From JACMQX01 sp044225675 (GTDB taxonomy: Bacteria; Pseudomonadota; Gammaproteobacteria; Burkholderiales; Burkholderiaceae_C): a stretch of DNA of 64,000 nt. The stretch lies in NCBI GenBank assembly GCA_044225675.1, contig JBGAIH010000001.1, positions 310,001 through 374,000 of the forward strand, written 5' to 3'. Positions within the stretch are counted from its first letter, which is position 1; every line of letters begins with the position of its first letter. Position numbers and translations under genes: made by a program. The notes below the pieces were generated by a model. It did not search any database. It was given only the letters and a program-made list of their open reading frames with translations, and was not told the DNA's origin. Positions 24,877 through 34,322 of the stretch are shown here, piece by piece.

Positions 24877-25628
24877 GCACGGCCAAGACCCGCGACGTCC
24901 AGGCCGCCGTGGACCGCCGCGCTGCGGCGCGGCTGCCCCTTCCGGCTGCGGCGCGCCTGCCGCTGCCCAGCACCTCGGGCACCGCCGCGATGGGCGCGCT
25001 GCCTGGCGCCTCCGAGCCGCGCAACAGCGCCGCCGAGATCCTGCGCGCCGCCGCCGACGCCTTCATGCTCAAGGGCTTTGCCGCCACCAGCACGGACGAC
25101 GTAGCCGACCGCCTGGGCTGTACCAAGGGCCGCATCTACCACCACTTCCGCAGCAAGGTCGACCTGTTCTTCGCGGTGCATGCCGAGGCGATGAACATGG
25201 TCACGCGCGAGGTCACGGCGGCAGGCGCCGACGTGCGCGACCCGATCCACCGGCTGTTCTGCATGTCGCGCGCGCATGTGCTCGTCATCATGCGTGAGAT
25301 CGCGTTCCAGTGCGTGGTGGTGCAGGGCCTGGAGATGCACCTGCACGGCCAGACGACGCCCGCGCAGCGCCAGACGCTGCACGACATCCTGGCCCAGCGC
25401 GACCAGTACGAGCAGCTCTTTGCCAGCGCAATCGACGAGGCGGTGGCGGCCGGTCTGCTGCCCGAGCAGGACACGCGCGTGGTGGTCAAGGCGATGCTCG
25501 GCTCACTGAACTGGACCACGCTGTGGTACCGCCCGCGCAAGGACGAGGTCGAGTCCGAGCGCCTGGCCATGGCCGAGCAGGTGGCCACCTATTGCGTGCG
25601 CGGACTCGGAGGCCAGCATGGGCGCTGA
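24873..25628 (+). CDS. TetR/AcrR-family transcriptional regulator
   Basis: 251 residues. The helix-turn-helix is at about residues 50-98 (AAEILRAAADAFMLKGF ... TSTDDVADRLGCTKGRIYHHF), ending in the classic Y-H-H-F-x-S-K block. A helical ligand-binding domain (about residues 110-245) of the kind that senses acyl-CoAs or related ligands follows. The first 48 residues are an extra Ala/Arg/Pro-rich extension uncommon for the family. The ATG overlaps the acyl-CoA dehydrogenase stop (ATGA). It is embedded in the operon it probably controls through the ACATACT-N4-AGTATGT sites upstream. Confidence 0.9.
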   Translation: MSTAKTRDVQAAVDRRAAARLPLPAAARLPLPSTSGTAAMGALPGASEPRNSAAEILRAAADAFMLKGFAATSTDDVADRLGCTKGRIYHHFRSKVDLFFAVHAEAMNMVTREVTAAGADVRDPIHRLFCMSRAHVLVIMREIAFQCVVVQGLEMHLHGQTTPAQRQTLHDILAQRDQYEQLFASAIDEAVAAGLLPEQDTRVVVKAMLGSLNWTTLWYRPRKDEVESERLAMAEQVATYCVRGLGGQHGR

Positions 25629-26982
25629 GATGCATGTGGCCGTGACCCGCCGCGCGCCGCGCGATGCCTGCGAGACCTGGTCGCGCGAGCAACTCGCCGC
25701 CTGGCAGCTCGACCGCCTGCGCACCCAGCTCACCCGCGTGGGCCGCGACAGCACCTACTACAACCGCGTGTTCGCGGGCTGCGGCTTCTCGCCCGCCGAC
25801 ATGCGCTCGCTGGACGACCTGCGCGCGCTGCCCTTCACCCGCAAGGCCGACTACGTGGAGTCGATCAACCGCCTGCCGCCCTGGGGCGAGTTCCGCGCCG
25901 TGGACGCGGCCGACGTGGCCCGCGTGCATTTCTCGTCGGGCACCACGGCCAAGCCGGCCCCCCAGTTCTGGACCGAATACGACCTGGACCGCTGGGCCGG
26001 CATTTACGCGCGCTACGCCCATGCACAGGGCGTGGGCCGCGGCGACGTCTACCAATGCCTGTTCGGCTACGCCTGGTTCGTGGGCGGCCTGGGCGCGACG
26101 GCCGGCTACCAGCGCGTGGGTGCCACCTGCATCCCGGCAGGCAACCAGGACACCGAGCGCCAGATCCGCTCGATCTTCGACTACGGCGTGACGGCGCTGA
26201 CCGGCACGCCCTCGTTCATCGCCCACATGGCGACCACCGCGCGCGCGATGGGTCTGGACCCGGCCGCGTCCAAGGTGCGCAGCATCATGCTCGGCGGCGA
26301 GACCGGCGCCAGCCTGCCGGCCACACGCCAGCGCCTGGAGCAGGACTGGGGCGCGCGCTGCTACGACGCCTATGGCAGCCTCGAGTTCCAGCCCATCGGC
26401 TGGGAGTGCGAGGAGCAGGTCGGCCCGCATCTGGCCGAGGACTTTGCCTATGCCGAGGTGGTGGATGCCGCCAGCGGCGAGCCCGTGGCCGACGGCACGC
26501 CCGGCGTGCTGGTGCTGACCCATCTGGACAAGCAGGCCGGCCCGCTGGTGCGCTGGTGGACGGGTGACATCGTCGTGCGCGACAGCACGCCCTGCGCCTG
26601 TGGCCGCACCCATGCGCGCCTGGTGGGCGGCGTGCGCGGGCGGGCCGACGACATGCTGGTGATCCGCGGCGTCAATCTGTTCCCGTCAGCGGTGGAGCAG
26701 GTGGTGCGCAGCCATCCGGGCGTGGGCACCGAATACCTCATCGTGATCGACCCGAGCGTGTGCGAGGTCGCCACGGGCTTCCTGTCGGGCATCCGCCTGC
26801 GCGTGGAGTCGGCCGCCGGAACGCTGGACGCGGCGGCAGCCAGGGCGCTGGCCGACAGCCTGGCGCACGAGGTCAAGGCCAGGCTCCAGGTGCGTGCGCT
26901 GGTGGACGTGCTGCCGCTGGGCACGCTCGAACGCAGCACCCACAAGTCCAAGCGCGTGGTGCGGGAAGGGCTGGGCCAGTGA
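25618..26982 (+). CDS. PaaK-like AMP-forming acyl/aryl-CoA ligase
   Basis: 454-residue adenylate-forming ligase of the phenylacetate-CoA ligase type, activating a carboxylic acid to its CoA thioester with ATP. Features: the ATP-binding loop HFSSGTTAKPAPQFW, a central GYAWFVGGLG...TCIPAG segment, the adenine pocket YDAYGSLEFQPIGWEC, the hinge region WWTGDIV, a CACGRTH turn and the C-terminal PaaK signature GRADDMLVIRGVNLFPSAVE. A good ribosome-binding site (GGAGG) precedes the ATG at 25618, which overlaps the TetR gene by 11 bases. PaaK relatives usually take aromatic or arylalkanoic acids. The acid here is unknown. Confidence 0.88.
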   Translation: MGAEMHVAVTRRAPRDACETWSREQLAAWQLDRLRTQLTRVGRDSTYYNRVFAGCGFSPADMRSLDDLRALPFTRKADYVESINRLPPWGEFRAVDAADVARVHFSSGTTAKPAPQFWTEYDLDRWAGIYARYAHAQGVGRGDVYQCLFGYAWFVGGLGATAGYQRVGATCIPAGNQDTERQIRSIFDYGVTALTGTPSFIAHMATTARAMGLDPAASKVRSIMLGGETGASLPATRQRLEQDWGARCYDAYGSLEFQPIGWECEEQVGPHLAEDFAYAEVVDAASGEPVADGTPGVLVLTHLDKQAGPLVRWWTGDIVVRDSTPCACGRTHARLVGGVRGRADDMLVIRGVNLFPSAVEQVVRSHPGVGTEYLIVIDPSVCEVATGFLSGIRLRVESAAGTLDAAAARALADSLAHEVKARLQVRALVDVLPLGTLERSTHKSKRVVREGLGQ

Positions 26983-27851
26983 CTGCCTTCCGCCCCGTTC
27001 TTGCCGACGGCGCACTCGCCGGCCAGCGCATCTGGGTGACCGGTGCGGGCACCGGCATCGGCCGCGCCACGGCCCTGCGCCTGGCGCAGCTGGGCGCGCA
27101 GGTCGGCGGCTGCGGGCGGCATGCAGAGTCGCTGCAGGCCACGGCCGAACGGGTGACCGCGGCCGGCGGCCGCTTCACCTGGCAGGTGTGCGACGTGCGT
27201 GACCCGGTGCAGGCGGTTGCGGCCCTCGACGCCTTCGCCAGCCAGGGCGGGCTGCACGGACTCGTGAACAACGCGGGCGGTCAGTTCCACACCCGTGCAG
27301 AAGACATCTCGCCGCGCGGCTTTGCCGCCGTGGTCGACCTGAATCTCAATGCGGCCTTCAACCTGATGCGCGCCGCATGGCACTGGATGGCGCGCGGCCT
27401 GCCGGCCGGCGCCGACGGCGGCGCTGCGGGGGCAGCCGCCAGCGCTGCTAGCCCGCAGGGCGGCAGCATCGTCAACATCTCGATCAGCCCGGTCGAGCGC
27501 GGTGCGCTCGGCGTGGCCCACAGCGTGGCTGCGCGCAGCGGCGTGGCCGGCCTCACGCGCTCGCTCGCGCTCGAATGGGGCGGGCAGGGCGTGCGCGTCA
27601 ATTGCCTCGCACCGGGCGCCGTGACGACCGAGGCTTTCGTGGCCAAGTATCCGCAGGCCGCTGCCGAGGCGCTGGGCGCCACCACGCCGCTTGGGCGCAA
27701 TGCCAGCCCGGCGGAGGTGGCCGAGCTGACGGCCTTTTTGCTGAGTCCGGCCGGCGCGCTCATCACCGGGCAGGTGCTGCGCATCGACGCCGGCATGTTT
27801 CTCGGCGCGCCGCTGGACCTGCGGCCCGCTCGCGCCCTGGAGGCCGCATGA
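26979..27851 (+). CDS. SDR-family oxidoreductase, 2-enoyl-CoA reductase (PECR/DECR)-like, atypical active site
   Basis: 290 residues with a GTG start in a GTGA overlap with the ligase gene. Rossmann features are normal: TGAGTGIGR at 21-29, CDVRD at 71-75, NNAG at 97-100, and a conserved Ser strand (SIVNISIS). The usual Y-x-x-x-K catalytic pair is not present. The aligned segment reads HSVAARSGVAGLTRSLALEW (His181, Ala185, Arg186). This pattern occurs in the peroxisomal trans-2-enoyl-CoA reductase/2,4-dienoyl-CoA reductase branch, where the active site is arranged differently. An Ala/Gly-rich insert at about 143-160 is unusual. It probably reduces an unsaturated acyl-CoA intermediate using NADPH; substrate inferred from family and neighbours. 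Confidence 0.82.
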   Translation: MTAFRPVLADGALAGQRIWVTGAGTGIGRATALRLAQLGAQVGGCGRHAESLQATAERVTAAGGRFTWQVCDVRDPVQAVAALDAFASQGGLHGLVNNAGGQFHTRAEDISPRGFAAVVDLNLNAAFNLMRAAWHWMARGLPAGADGGAAGAAASAASPQGGSIVNISISPVERGALGVAHSVAARSGVAGLTRSLALEWGGQGVRVNCLAPGAVTTEAFVAKYPQAAAEALGATTPLGRNASPAEVAELTAFLLSPAGALITGQVLRIDAGMFLGAPLDLRPARALEAA

Positions 27852-28630
27852 GCGACACCCTCCAACCCGTTCTGGTCGAGACGCATGGCGCGGTCACGCT
27901 GCTGCGCATGAACATGGCCGCGCGCCGCAACACGCTGCTGCCCGAGCTGCGCGAGGCGCTCATCGCCGCCGTCGAGGCGGCTCATGCCGACGCCGGCTGC
28001 CGCGCCCTGGTGCTCACCGGCACGGACGGCGCGTTCTGTGCCGGCGGCGACCTCGACGGCTTGCGCGATCACGATCCGCTTTTCGTGCGTGCCCGCATGC
28101 AGCGCGGCCAGCACCTGATCCGCCTGCTGGCCGCCGGCCCCAAGCCGGTGGTGGCGGCCGTCAACGGCCCGGCCGTGGGCGCGGGCCTGTCCATCGCAGC
28201 GGCCTGCGACCTGCTGCTCGTCGCCGACGAGGCGCGCCTGGGCGCGGTCTTCATGAAGGTCGGCCTGATGGGTGACTTCGGCCTGCTGTGGTCGCTGCCG
28301 CAGCGCGTGGGCAGCGCCCAGGCCCGCCGGCTGCTCTACACCGGCCGTCTCGTCGACGCCCGGGAGGCGCTCGCCCTGGGCCTGGCCGACGAGCAGGCGC
28401 CCGCCAGCGAGCTGGAGGCGCGCGCGCTGGCGCTCGCGCAGAGCTTTGCCGGTGCGCCGCCCGTGGCCATGGCCATGACGCGGGCCGCGCTTGCTCGTGA
28501 CTGCAGCACGCTCGACGCAGCCCTGGCCCAGGAGCTCGAAGGCCAGACGCTGCTGTTTTCCACCGAGGACTTCGTCGAGGGCGTGCGTGCCTTCCGCGAG
28601 CGCCGCCCGCCACAGTTCGCGGGCCGCTGA
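27848..28630 (+). CDS. Enoyl-CoA hydratase/isomerase (crotonase family)
   Basis: 260-residue crotonase-fold protein. The oxyanion-hole strand TGTDGAFCAGGDLDGL and the second backbone-NH segment AAVNGPAVGAGLSIAAACDL are clear. FMKVGLMGDFGLLWSLP covers the region of the second catalytic acidic residue. The usual Glu of classical hydratases is not obvious there (Asp is present), so an isomerase, hydrolase or atypical hydratase is possible. The start overlaps the SDR stop (ATGA). It is the last gene before a 74-base gap and the transporter solute-binding protein. Confidence 0.88.
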   Translation: MSDTLQPVLVETHGAVTLLRMNMAARRNTLLPELREALIAAVEAAHADAGCRALVLTGTDGAFCAGGDLDGLRDHDPLFVRARMQRGQHLIRLLAAGPKPVVAAVNGPAVGAGLSIAAACDLLLVADEARLGAVFMKVGLMGDFGLLWSLPQRVGSAQARRLLYTGRLVDAREALALGLADEQAPASELEARALALAQSFAGAPPVAMAMTRAALARDCSTLDAALAQELEGQTLLFSTEDFVEGVRAFRERRPPQFAGR

Positions 28631-28704
28631 AGGCGGCCCGACCCGACGACCGTCCGATTCCGATCCGAGTTTTCTTTCGCCCTTCCAACTACAGCAGGAG
28701 ATAC

Positions 28705-29787
28705 ATGATGCGCTTGAACCGACCCACCCTGACCCGCGTCGCATGCGGGCTCGTCGCCGCCTCCCTGTGCGCGCCATTCGCTGCGGGCGCCCAGGGCATT
28801 CCCGTCACGCTCGCCATCGGCACCACCTCCATCGACGCATCGCAGGCCAACAACACCTCGGTGCCGATCTACACCAAGTGCTGGGAGAAGGAAGGGCTGA
28901 ACGTCACCATCCAGCCGGTCAACTCCACCGCCGCCATGCAGGCCGTGCTGTCGGGCCAGGCCCAGTTCTCCAACCACGGCCCGGGCGCCGCGCTGCAGGC
29001 CCGTGCCAAGGGGGCGCCGATCAAGGCGGTGTACGTCAACATCCGCAAGAACTTCCAGTTCCCCGTGGTGCTGGACAACAGCCCGATCAAGTCCATCAAG
29101 GACTTCAAGGGCAAGACCATCGGCGTGATCTCCTACGGCGCCGTGCTGGTGCAGATCATCAAGGGCCAGATCGCCGAAGCCGGCCTGGATCCGAACAAGG
29201 ACGTCACCTTCATCGAGACCGGCACGGGCGCGCAGGCCGTCAGCGCGCTCACCAGCGGCAAGGTCGACATCTGGGGCACCTGGGACTCGCAGATCGCCGT
29301 GGCCGAGAACATGGGCGTGAAGCTGCGCAAGTTCACCAGCCCGGCCGGCGAGAAGCTCGACTTCGGCAGCTCCTTCTTCGCGCGTGACGACTACATCAAG
29401 GCCAATCCGCAGGTGGTGGAGAAGATGCTGCGCTGCCTCGTGCAGGGCACGCAGGTCACGATGATGAACCCCGAAGGCGCGATCCGTGCGCACTGGCAGG
29501 TCTATCCGTCGAGCAAGCCCACGGGCATCGACGAGGCCACCGCCATGAAGCAGGCGCTGCACCTTGTGAAGACCCGCATGGAGTACCTCAAGGTCGAGCC
29601 GGGTGAGCGCTGGGGCGAGATCACGCTGCGCTCGGCGGCCGACATGATCGACTTCATGCGCAAGAACGACCAGCTCACGGGCAACCTCGATCCGGCCGAC
29701 TCGTTCACCGCGCAGTTCATCCCGGCCGCCAACCGCGTGACGGCCGCCGAGGTCAAGGCGGCGGCCGACATGCTGCCCAAGAAGTGA
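28705..29787 (+). CDS. ABC transporter solute-binding protein (NitT/TauT/SsuA family)
   Basis: Periplasmic binding protein, 360 residues, with a Sec signal peptide (residues 1-29, ending FAAGAQG). The mature sequence has the two-lobe SsuA-like pattern: TKCWEKEGLNVTIQPVN, SGQAQFSNHGPGAALQA, IKDFKGKTIGVISYGAVLVQ and GKVDIWGTWDSQIAVAE. It should feed the ATPase (32575) and permease (33405) further down the operon. An AGGAG box ends at 28700. Its spacing fits the second of two adjacent ATGs (28708) better than the first. Ligand unknown. Relatives bind sulfonates, nitrate, thiamine precursors, phthalate and other aromatic acids. The gene is separated from its ATPase and permease by the lyase/hydratase genes. 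Confidence 0.9.
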   Translation: MMRLNRPTLTRVACGLVAASLCAPFAAGAQGIPVTLAIGTTSIDASQANNTSVPIYTKCWEKEGLNVTIQPVNSTAAMQAVLSGQAQFSNHGPGAALQARAKGAPIKAVYVNIRKNFQFPVVLDNSPIKSIKDFKGKTIGVISYGAVLVQIIKGQIAEAGLDPNKDVTFIETGTGAQAVSALTSGKVDIWGTWDSQIAVAENMGVKLRKFTSPAGEKLDFGSSFFARDDYIKANPQVVEKMLRCLVQGTQVTMMNPEGAIRAHWQVYPSSKPTGIDEATAMKQALHLVKTRMEYLKVEPGERWGEITLRSAADMIDFMRKNDQLTGNLDPADSFTAQFIPAANRVTAAEVKAAADMLPKK

Positions 29788-29807
29788 CGGCCGGAGACCT
29801 CTGCACG

Positions 29808-30686
29808 ATGACCCATCCAGCGCGCCATCCCGGTGCCGTGCTGCGCGAGCTGCTCGCGCGGCGCCGCGCCTTCATCACGCCGGGCTGCCACGATGCGCTC
29901 GGCGCAACGCTGATCGAGCAGGCCGGCTTCGAGGCGGTCTACATGTCGGGCTACTGCGTGGCAGCGGCCCATGGCCGACCCGACATCGGGCTCATCAGCG
30001 GCTCGCAGATGGTCGAGCATGCGGCGCAGATCATTGCGGCCACGACGCTGCCGGTACTGGTGGACGCTGACACTGGCTATGGCGGCGTGTCCAGCATCGC
30101 CGAGGCGGTGCGGGCCTACGAGCGCGCCGGCGCGGCCGGGCTGCATCTGGAGGATCAGGTCTCGCCCAAGAAGTGCGGCGCCATGGCCGGCAAGGCACTG
30201 GTGTCCGACGACGAGATGCGCGAGCGCCTGCGCGCGGCGCTCAAGGCCCGCAGCTCGCCCGACTTCCTCATCATCGGCCGCACCGACGCGGTGTCGCTCT
30301 TCGGCATCGACGAAGCGATCCGCCGCCTCAAGGCCATGGCCGACTGCGGCGTGGACGCCGTGATGGCGCCCGCCCTGTCCTCGCTGGAGGATTGCCGCCG
30401 CGCTGCCCAGGCCGTGCCGGTGCCGGTGCTGCATACGGTGACCGAGACCGTGCGTCCGGTGTTTCCGCAGGCGCAGCTGGCCGAGACGGGCCTGGGCATG
30501 GCGATGTATCCGGTGTCGCTGGTCATGGCCATCGTGGGCGCGCAGCGCCGGCTGCTGGCCGAGCTCAAGGCCACGGGCGACACGGCGGCCAGCGTGGCCG
30601 GCATGGAGCCGCTGCCCGCGATCTCGCGCCTGCTCGGTGCGGACCGCTATGCCGCGTTCGAGTCCGAGATCGCCCAGGGACAGTGA
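29808..30686 (+). CDS. Isocitrate lyase/PEP mutase-family carbon-carbon lyase
   Basis: 292 residues from the ATG at 29808 (a GTG at 29784 overlapping the previous stop would add eight). The fold signature is clear: AFITPGCHDALGATLIEQAG, MSGYCVAAA, the Mg2+-binding LVDADTGYGG (Asp86/Asp88) and HLEDQVSPKKCGAMAGK carrying the catalytic-base Cys123. In isocitrate and methylisocitrate lyases and 2,3-dimethylmalate lyase the Cys-Gly is normally followed by His. Here it is Ala125, suggesting altered chemistry or substrate. It is directly followed by aconitase-like genes, the same pairing as dimethylmaleate hydratase plus dimethylmalate lyase in anaerobic nicotinate breakdown. Proposed role: split a 2-hydroxy-dicarboxylate into pyruvate or glyoxylate plus a second acid (inference). 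Confidence 0.85.
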   Translation: MTHPARHPGAVLRELLARRRAFITPGCHDALGATLIEQAGFEAVYMSGYCVAAAHGRPDIGLISGSQMVEHAAQIIAATTLPVLVDADTGYGGVSSIAEAVRAYERAGAAGLHLEDQVSPKKCGAMAGKALVSDDEMRERLRAALKARSSPDFLIIGRTDAVSLFGIDEAIRRLKAMADCGVDAVMAPALSSLEDCRRAAQAVPVPVLHTVTETVRPVFPQAQLAETGLGMAMYPVSLVMAIVGAQRRLLAELKATGDTAASVAGMEPLPAISRLLGADRYAAFESEIAQGQ

Positions 30687-30700
30687 AGGAACGACCCGCC

Positions 30701-32005
30701 ATGACCGTGACCCCAGCTTCCTCCGGCGGCAGCACCCTGGCCGAGAAGATCATCGCGCGCGCCAGCGGCCGCGCGCGCGTCGTCCCGGGCGAGATCGTCT
30801 GGGTCGAGCCCGACCTCACCACCACGCCCGAGGTGTCGTATCCCGCCTACGTGCAGCGCCTCAAGGGCATCGGGGTGACCGAGCTCAAGTACCCGGAGCG
30901 CGTCGTCGTCGCGATCGACCATGAGGTGCCGGTGCACAGCCAGGCGGGGGCCGAGCGCAACCGCCTCACGCGTCAGCTCGCCGTGGCGCAGAAGGTGGGC
31001 CACCTGTTCGACGGAGAGGGCATCACCCATCCGCTGCTGGTCGAGCGCGGCGTCGCGCGGCCCGGCATGTTCATCGCGGGCGCCGACACGCACACGTCGG
31101 GCCTGGGCGCCATCGGCGCGCTGTCCATGCCCTTCGGCATGGAGGTGACCATGACCATGGCCACGGGGCGCATCTGGCTCAAGGTGCCGGGCACGATCCG
31201 CGTGGTGGTGACGGGCCGGCTGCAGCCGGGCGTCGGCGCGCGCGACATCGTGCTGGCCGCGATGCGGCTGATCGGCCCCGACGACGCGGGCGATCAGGTC
31301 ATCGAGTACCAGGGCGAGGCCGTGGAGGCGCTCACCGTGCCCGAGCGCATGACGCTGTCGGGCCTGTCGGTCGACATGGGCGCCGACGCCGGCATCGTCG
31401 CAGCCGACGACACGGCGCTGGCCTACCTGCGCGACGTGGCCGGCGTCACCGGCGTGGCCTCGCTGCGCGGCGACGCCGACGCTGCCTACGCTCGCAGCTT
31501 CAGCATCGACGCCAGCCAGCTTGCGCCGCAAGTGAGCGTGCCGCCGTCGCCCACCCATGTGCGCGATGCCACCGAGCTCGCGGGCGTGGCCATCCAGCAC
31601 GCCTACATCGGCAGCTGCGCCTCGGGCCAGCTGCCCGAGCTGCGCGCGGCGGCCGCGATGCTGGCCGGGCGGCGGGTGCATCCCGACGTGCAACTGCTGG
31701 TGATCCCGGCGACGCAGCGCGTCTACCAGGAGGCCATGGCCGAAGGCCTGCTGGGCACCTTCATGGCGGCGGGGGCCCGCATCGCGGCATCGACCTGTGG
31801 CCCCTGCTTCGGCGGTCTGGGCCAGCTCGCGGCCGGCGAGGTGCGCATCAGCACCAGCACCCGCAACGACCCCGGCCGCATGGGCAGTGCCGAGGCGCAG
31901 ATCTACCTGGCCAGCGCGATGACGGTGGCCGCCTCGGCTCTGGCTGGACATATCGCCGATCCGCGCGGCTTCGTGCCGGACGCATTGCACAAGGAGGCCG
32001 CATGA
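30701..32005 (+). CDS. Aconitase-family hydratase, large subunit (LeuC/homoaconitase/dimethylmaleate hydratase-like)
   Basis: 434 residues. The 4Fe-4S cluster cysteines are visible at IGSCASGQ and STCGPCFGG, and other family motifs (GADTHTSGLGAIGA; TRNDPGRMGS) are intact, so it is an active-looking aconitase-type hydro-lyase subunit. It interconverts an unsaturated dicarboxylate and its 2-hydroxy acid. The biosynthetic leuCD would normally sit with leuB/leuA, which are absent here. Placement between a PEP-mutase-family lyase and CoA-pathway genes argues for a catabolic substrate. Its stop overlaps the small-subunit start (ATGA). The start at 30701 follows a GAAGGA box. Confidence 0.87.
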   Translation: MTVTPASSGGSTLAEKIIARASGRARVVPGEIVWVEPDLTTTPEVSYPAYVQRLKGIGVTELKYPERVVVAIDHEVPVHSQAGAERNRLTRQLAVAQKVGHLFDGEGITHPLLVERGVARPGMFIAGADTHTSGLGAIGALSMPFGMEVTMTMATGRIWLKVPGTIRVVVTGRLQPGVGARDIVLAAMRLIGPDDAGDQVIEYQGEAVEALTVPERMTLSGLSVDMGADAGIVAADDTALAYLRDVAGVTGVASLRGDADAAYARSFSIDASQLAPQVSVPPSPTHVRDATELAGVAIQHAYIGSCASGQLPELRAAAAMLAGRRVHPDVQLLVIPATQRVYQEAMAEGLLGTFMAAGARIAASTCGPCFGGLGQLAAGEVRISTSTRNDPGRMGSAEAQIYLASAMTVAASALAGHIADPRGFVPDALHKEAA

Positions 32006-32574
32006 GCAGCGCGATCCAGGGCGCCGCCGCACCGGCAGCGTCTGTCGCAGCGCCGGCCGGCGACGGCCTGCAGCGGCGCGGCCGGGTCTGGAAGCTCGGT
32101 GACGATGTGTCGAGCGACCTGCTGATCTCGGCCAACCATGTCTTCGAATACGACCCGCGCATGCTGCGCAAGCACCTGGCGCACGAGGTGCGGCCGGAGC
32201 TGGCGGCGCAGGCGCAGCCCGGCGACGTGATCGTCGCGGGCCGGCGCTTTGCCCACGGCAGCCAGCACAGCCACCCCTTCCTCGCGATGAAGGAGATGGG
32301 CCTGGGCCTGCTCGTCGTCAAGCCCACGCGTGCGCCGTTCCGCCTGGCGATCTACATGGGCGTGCCGCTGCTGGAGATCAGCGAGGCCGCGCATGCAGCG
32401 CTGGCCGACGGCGACGTGCTCGACATCGACTTCACGAGCGGCCGCATCGCCCGCGCGGGCGACGGCCGCGACTTCAGTGCGCCGCCGCTGCCGGCCTTCC
32501 TGCTGGACATCGTCCGCGCGGGTGGCGGCATCGGCTACATGCGCGAGCAGGCCGCCGCCAATCTTGCAACCTGA
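32002..32574 (+). CDS. Aconitase-family hydratase, small subunit (LeuD-like swivel domain)
   Basis: 190 residues: an Ala-rich N-terminal extension (about 20 residues), then the LeuD-like swivel domain (GRVWKLGDDVSSDLLISANH; PGDVIVAGRRFAHGSQHSHP). In LeuD and aconitase the substrate loop normally reads like GSSREH, where Ser and Arg grip the substrate carboxylates. Here residues 86-91 are GSQHSH. This marks a different substrate from isopropylmalate. It forms the active dimer with the preceding large subunit, with which it overlaps by four bases. The ABC ATPase starts immediately after its stop. Confidence 0.85.
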   Translation: MSSAIQGAAAPAASVAAPAGDGLQRRGRVWKLGDDVSSDLLISANHVFEYDPRMLRKHLAHEVRPELAAQAQPGDVIVAGRRFAHGSQHSHPFLAMKEMGLGLLVVKPTRAPFRLAIYMGVPLLEISEAAHAALADGDVLDIDFTSGRIARAGDGRDFSAPPLPAFLLDIVRAGGGIGYMREQAAANLAT

Positions 32575-33404
<830 letters not shown>

Positions 33405-33408
<4 letters not shown>

Positions 33409-34262
33409 GCGCCAATCTTGCCAACCATGACCTGGGCCTGCCGGCCGATGCCGCGCCCACCGAGCAGGGCGGCGGCCTGTGGGCCGCGCTGCGCGAGCAC
33501 CCCGAATGGATCACCGTGCCGCTGCTGTTCGTGCTGGTGGTCGGCGGCTGGGAGCTGGCCTTTCGCATCTTCGCGGTGCCGCTGTACATCGCGCCCGCGC
33601 CTTCGAACATCTGGCTGTCGCTGGTCGACGGCATCGGCCGCGGCCTGTTCATCAGCAACGCGCTGTACACGCTGACCGAGGCGCTGCTGGGCTTTGCCTG
33701 CGCGGCCGTGTGCGGCGTCGTGCTGGGCAGCCTGATCGCGCAATGGCCCTTCGTGGAAAAGACGCTGTATCCGTACCTGATCGCGATCCAGACGACGCCC
33801 AAGGTCGCCATCGCGCCGCTGTTCATCATCTGGTTCGGCTTCGGCATGACGTCCAAGGTCATCATGGCCGGGGTGATCGCGTTCTTCCCGATCCTGGTGA
33901 ACGTGATCGCGGGCCTGCGCTCGACCGACCGGGCACGCATCGACCTGCTGCGTTCGCTGCGCGCCAGCCGCTGGCAGATCTTCCGCATGGTGCAGTTGCC
34001 AAGCGCGGCGCCGATGATCTTCGCGGGCCTGCACATCGCCATCATCTTCAGCATCCTGGGCGCGATCGTGGGCGAGTTCGTCGGCTCGCGCCAGGGCCTG
34101 GGCAACCTGATCCTGCAGATGAACACCAACCTGGACACGGCCGGCGTCTTCGCCGCGCTGGTGTGCCTGTCGACCATGGGCATCACGCTGCACCTGATCA
34201 TGCACTGGCTGCAAAAGCGCCTGCTGTTCTGGTCGGAGCAGAACCAGATCGCCCAGGTCTGA
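33405..34262 (+). CDS. ABC transporter permease (SsuC/TauC-like)
   Basis: 285-residue inner-membrane permease with about six membrane segments, beginning after a cytoplasmic N-terminus (first segment about residues 37-57). The coupling-helix region LRSLRASRWQIFRMVQLPSAAPMIFAGL carries the EAA-type motif that docks on the ATPase. The closing part (GAIVGEFVGSRQGLGNLI) is typical for the SsuC group. ATGA overlap with the ATPase gene. Transported substrate presumably equals the compound degraded by this operon. Confidence 0.92.
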
Positions 34263-34322
34263 AGGCGCCGCGCCGCCCTGATCGAACTGCCCATTTTTTC
34301 GCTTGCATCACGGAGACGATTC

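Noticed and set aside
30173..30700. Upstream extension of the aconitase-like large subunit
   Set aside because: The extension lies in an alternative frame of the lyase gene; the LeuC-like sequence begins after the ATG at 30701.
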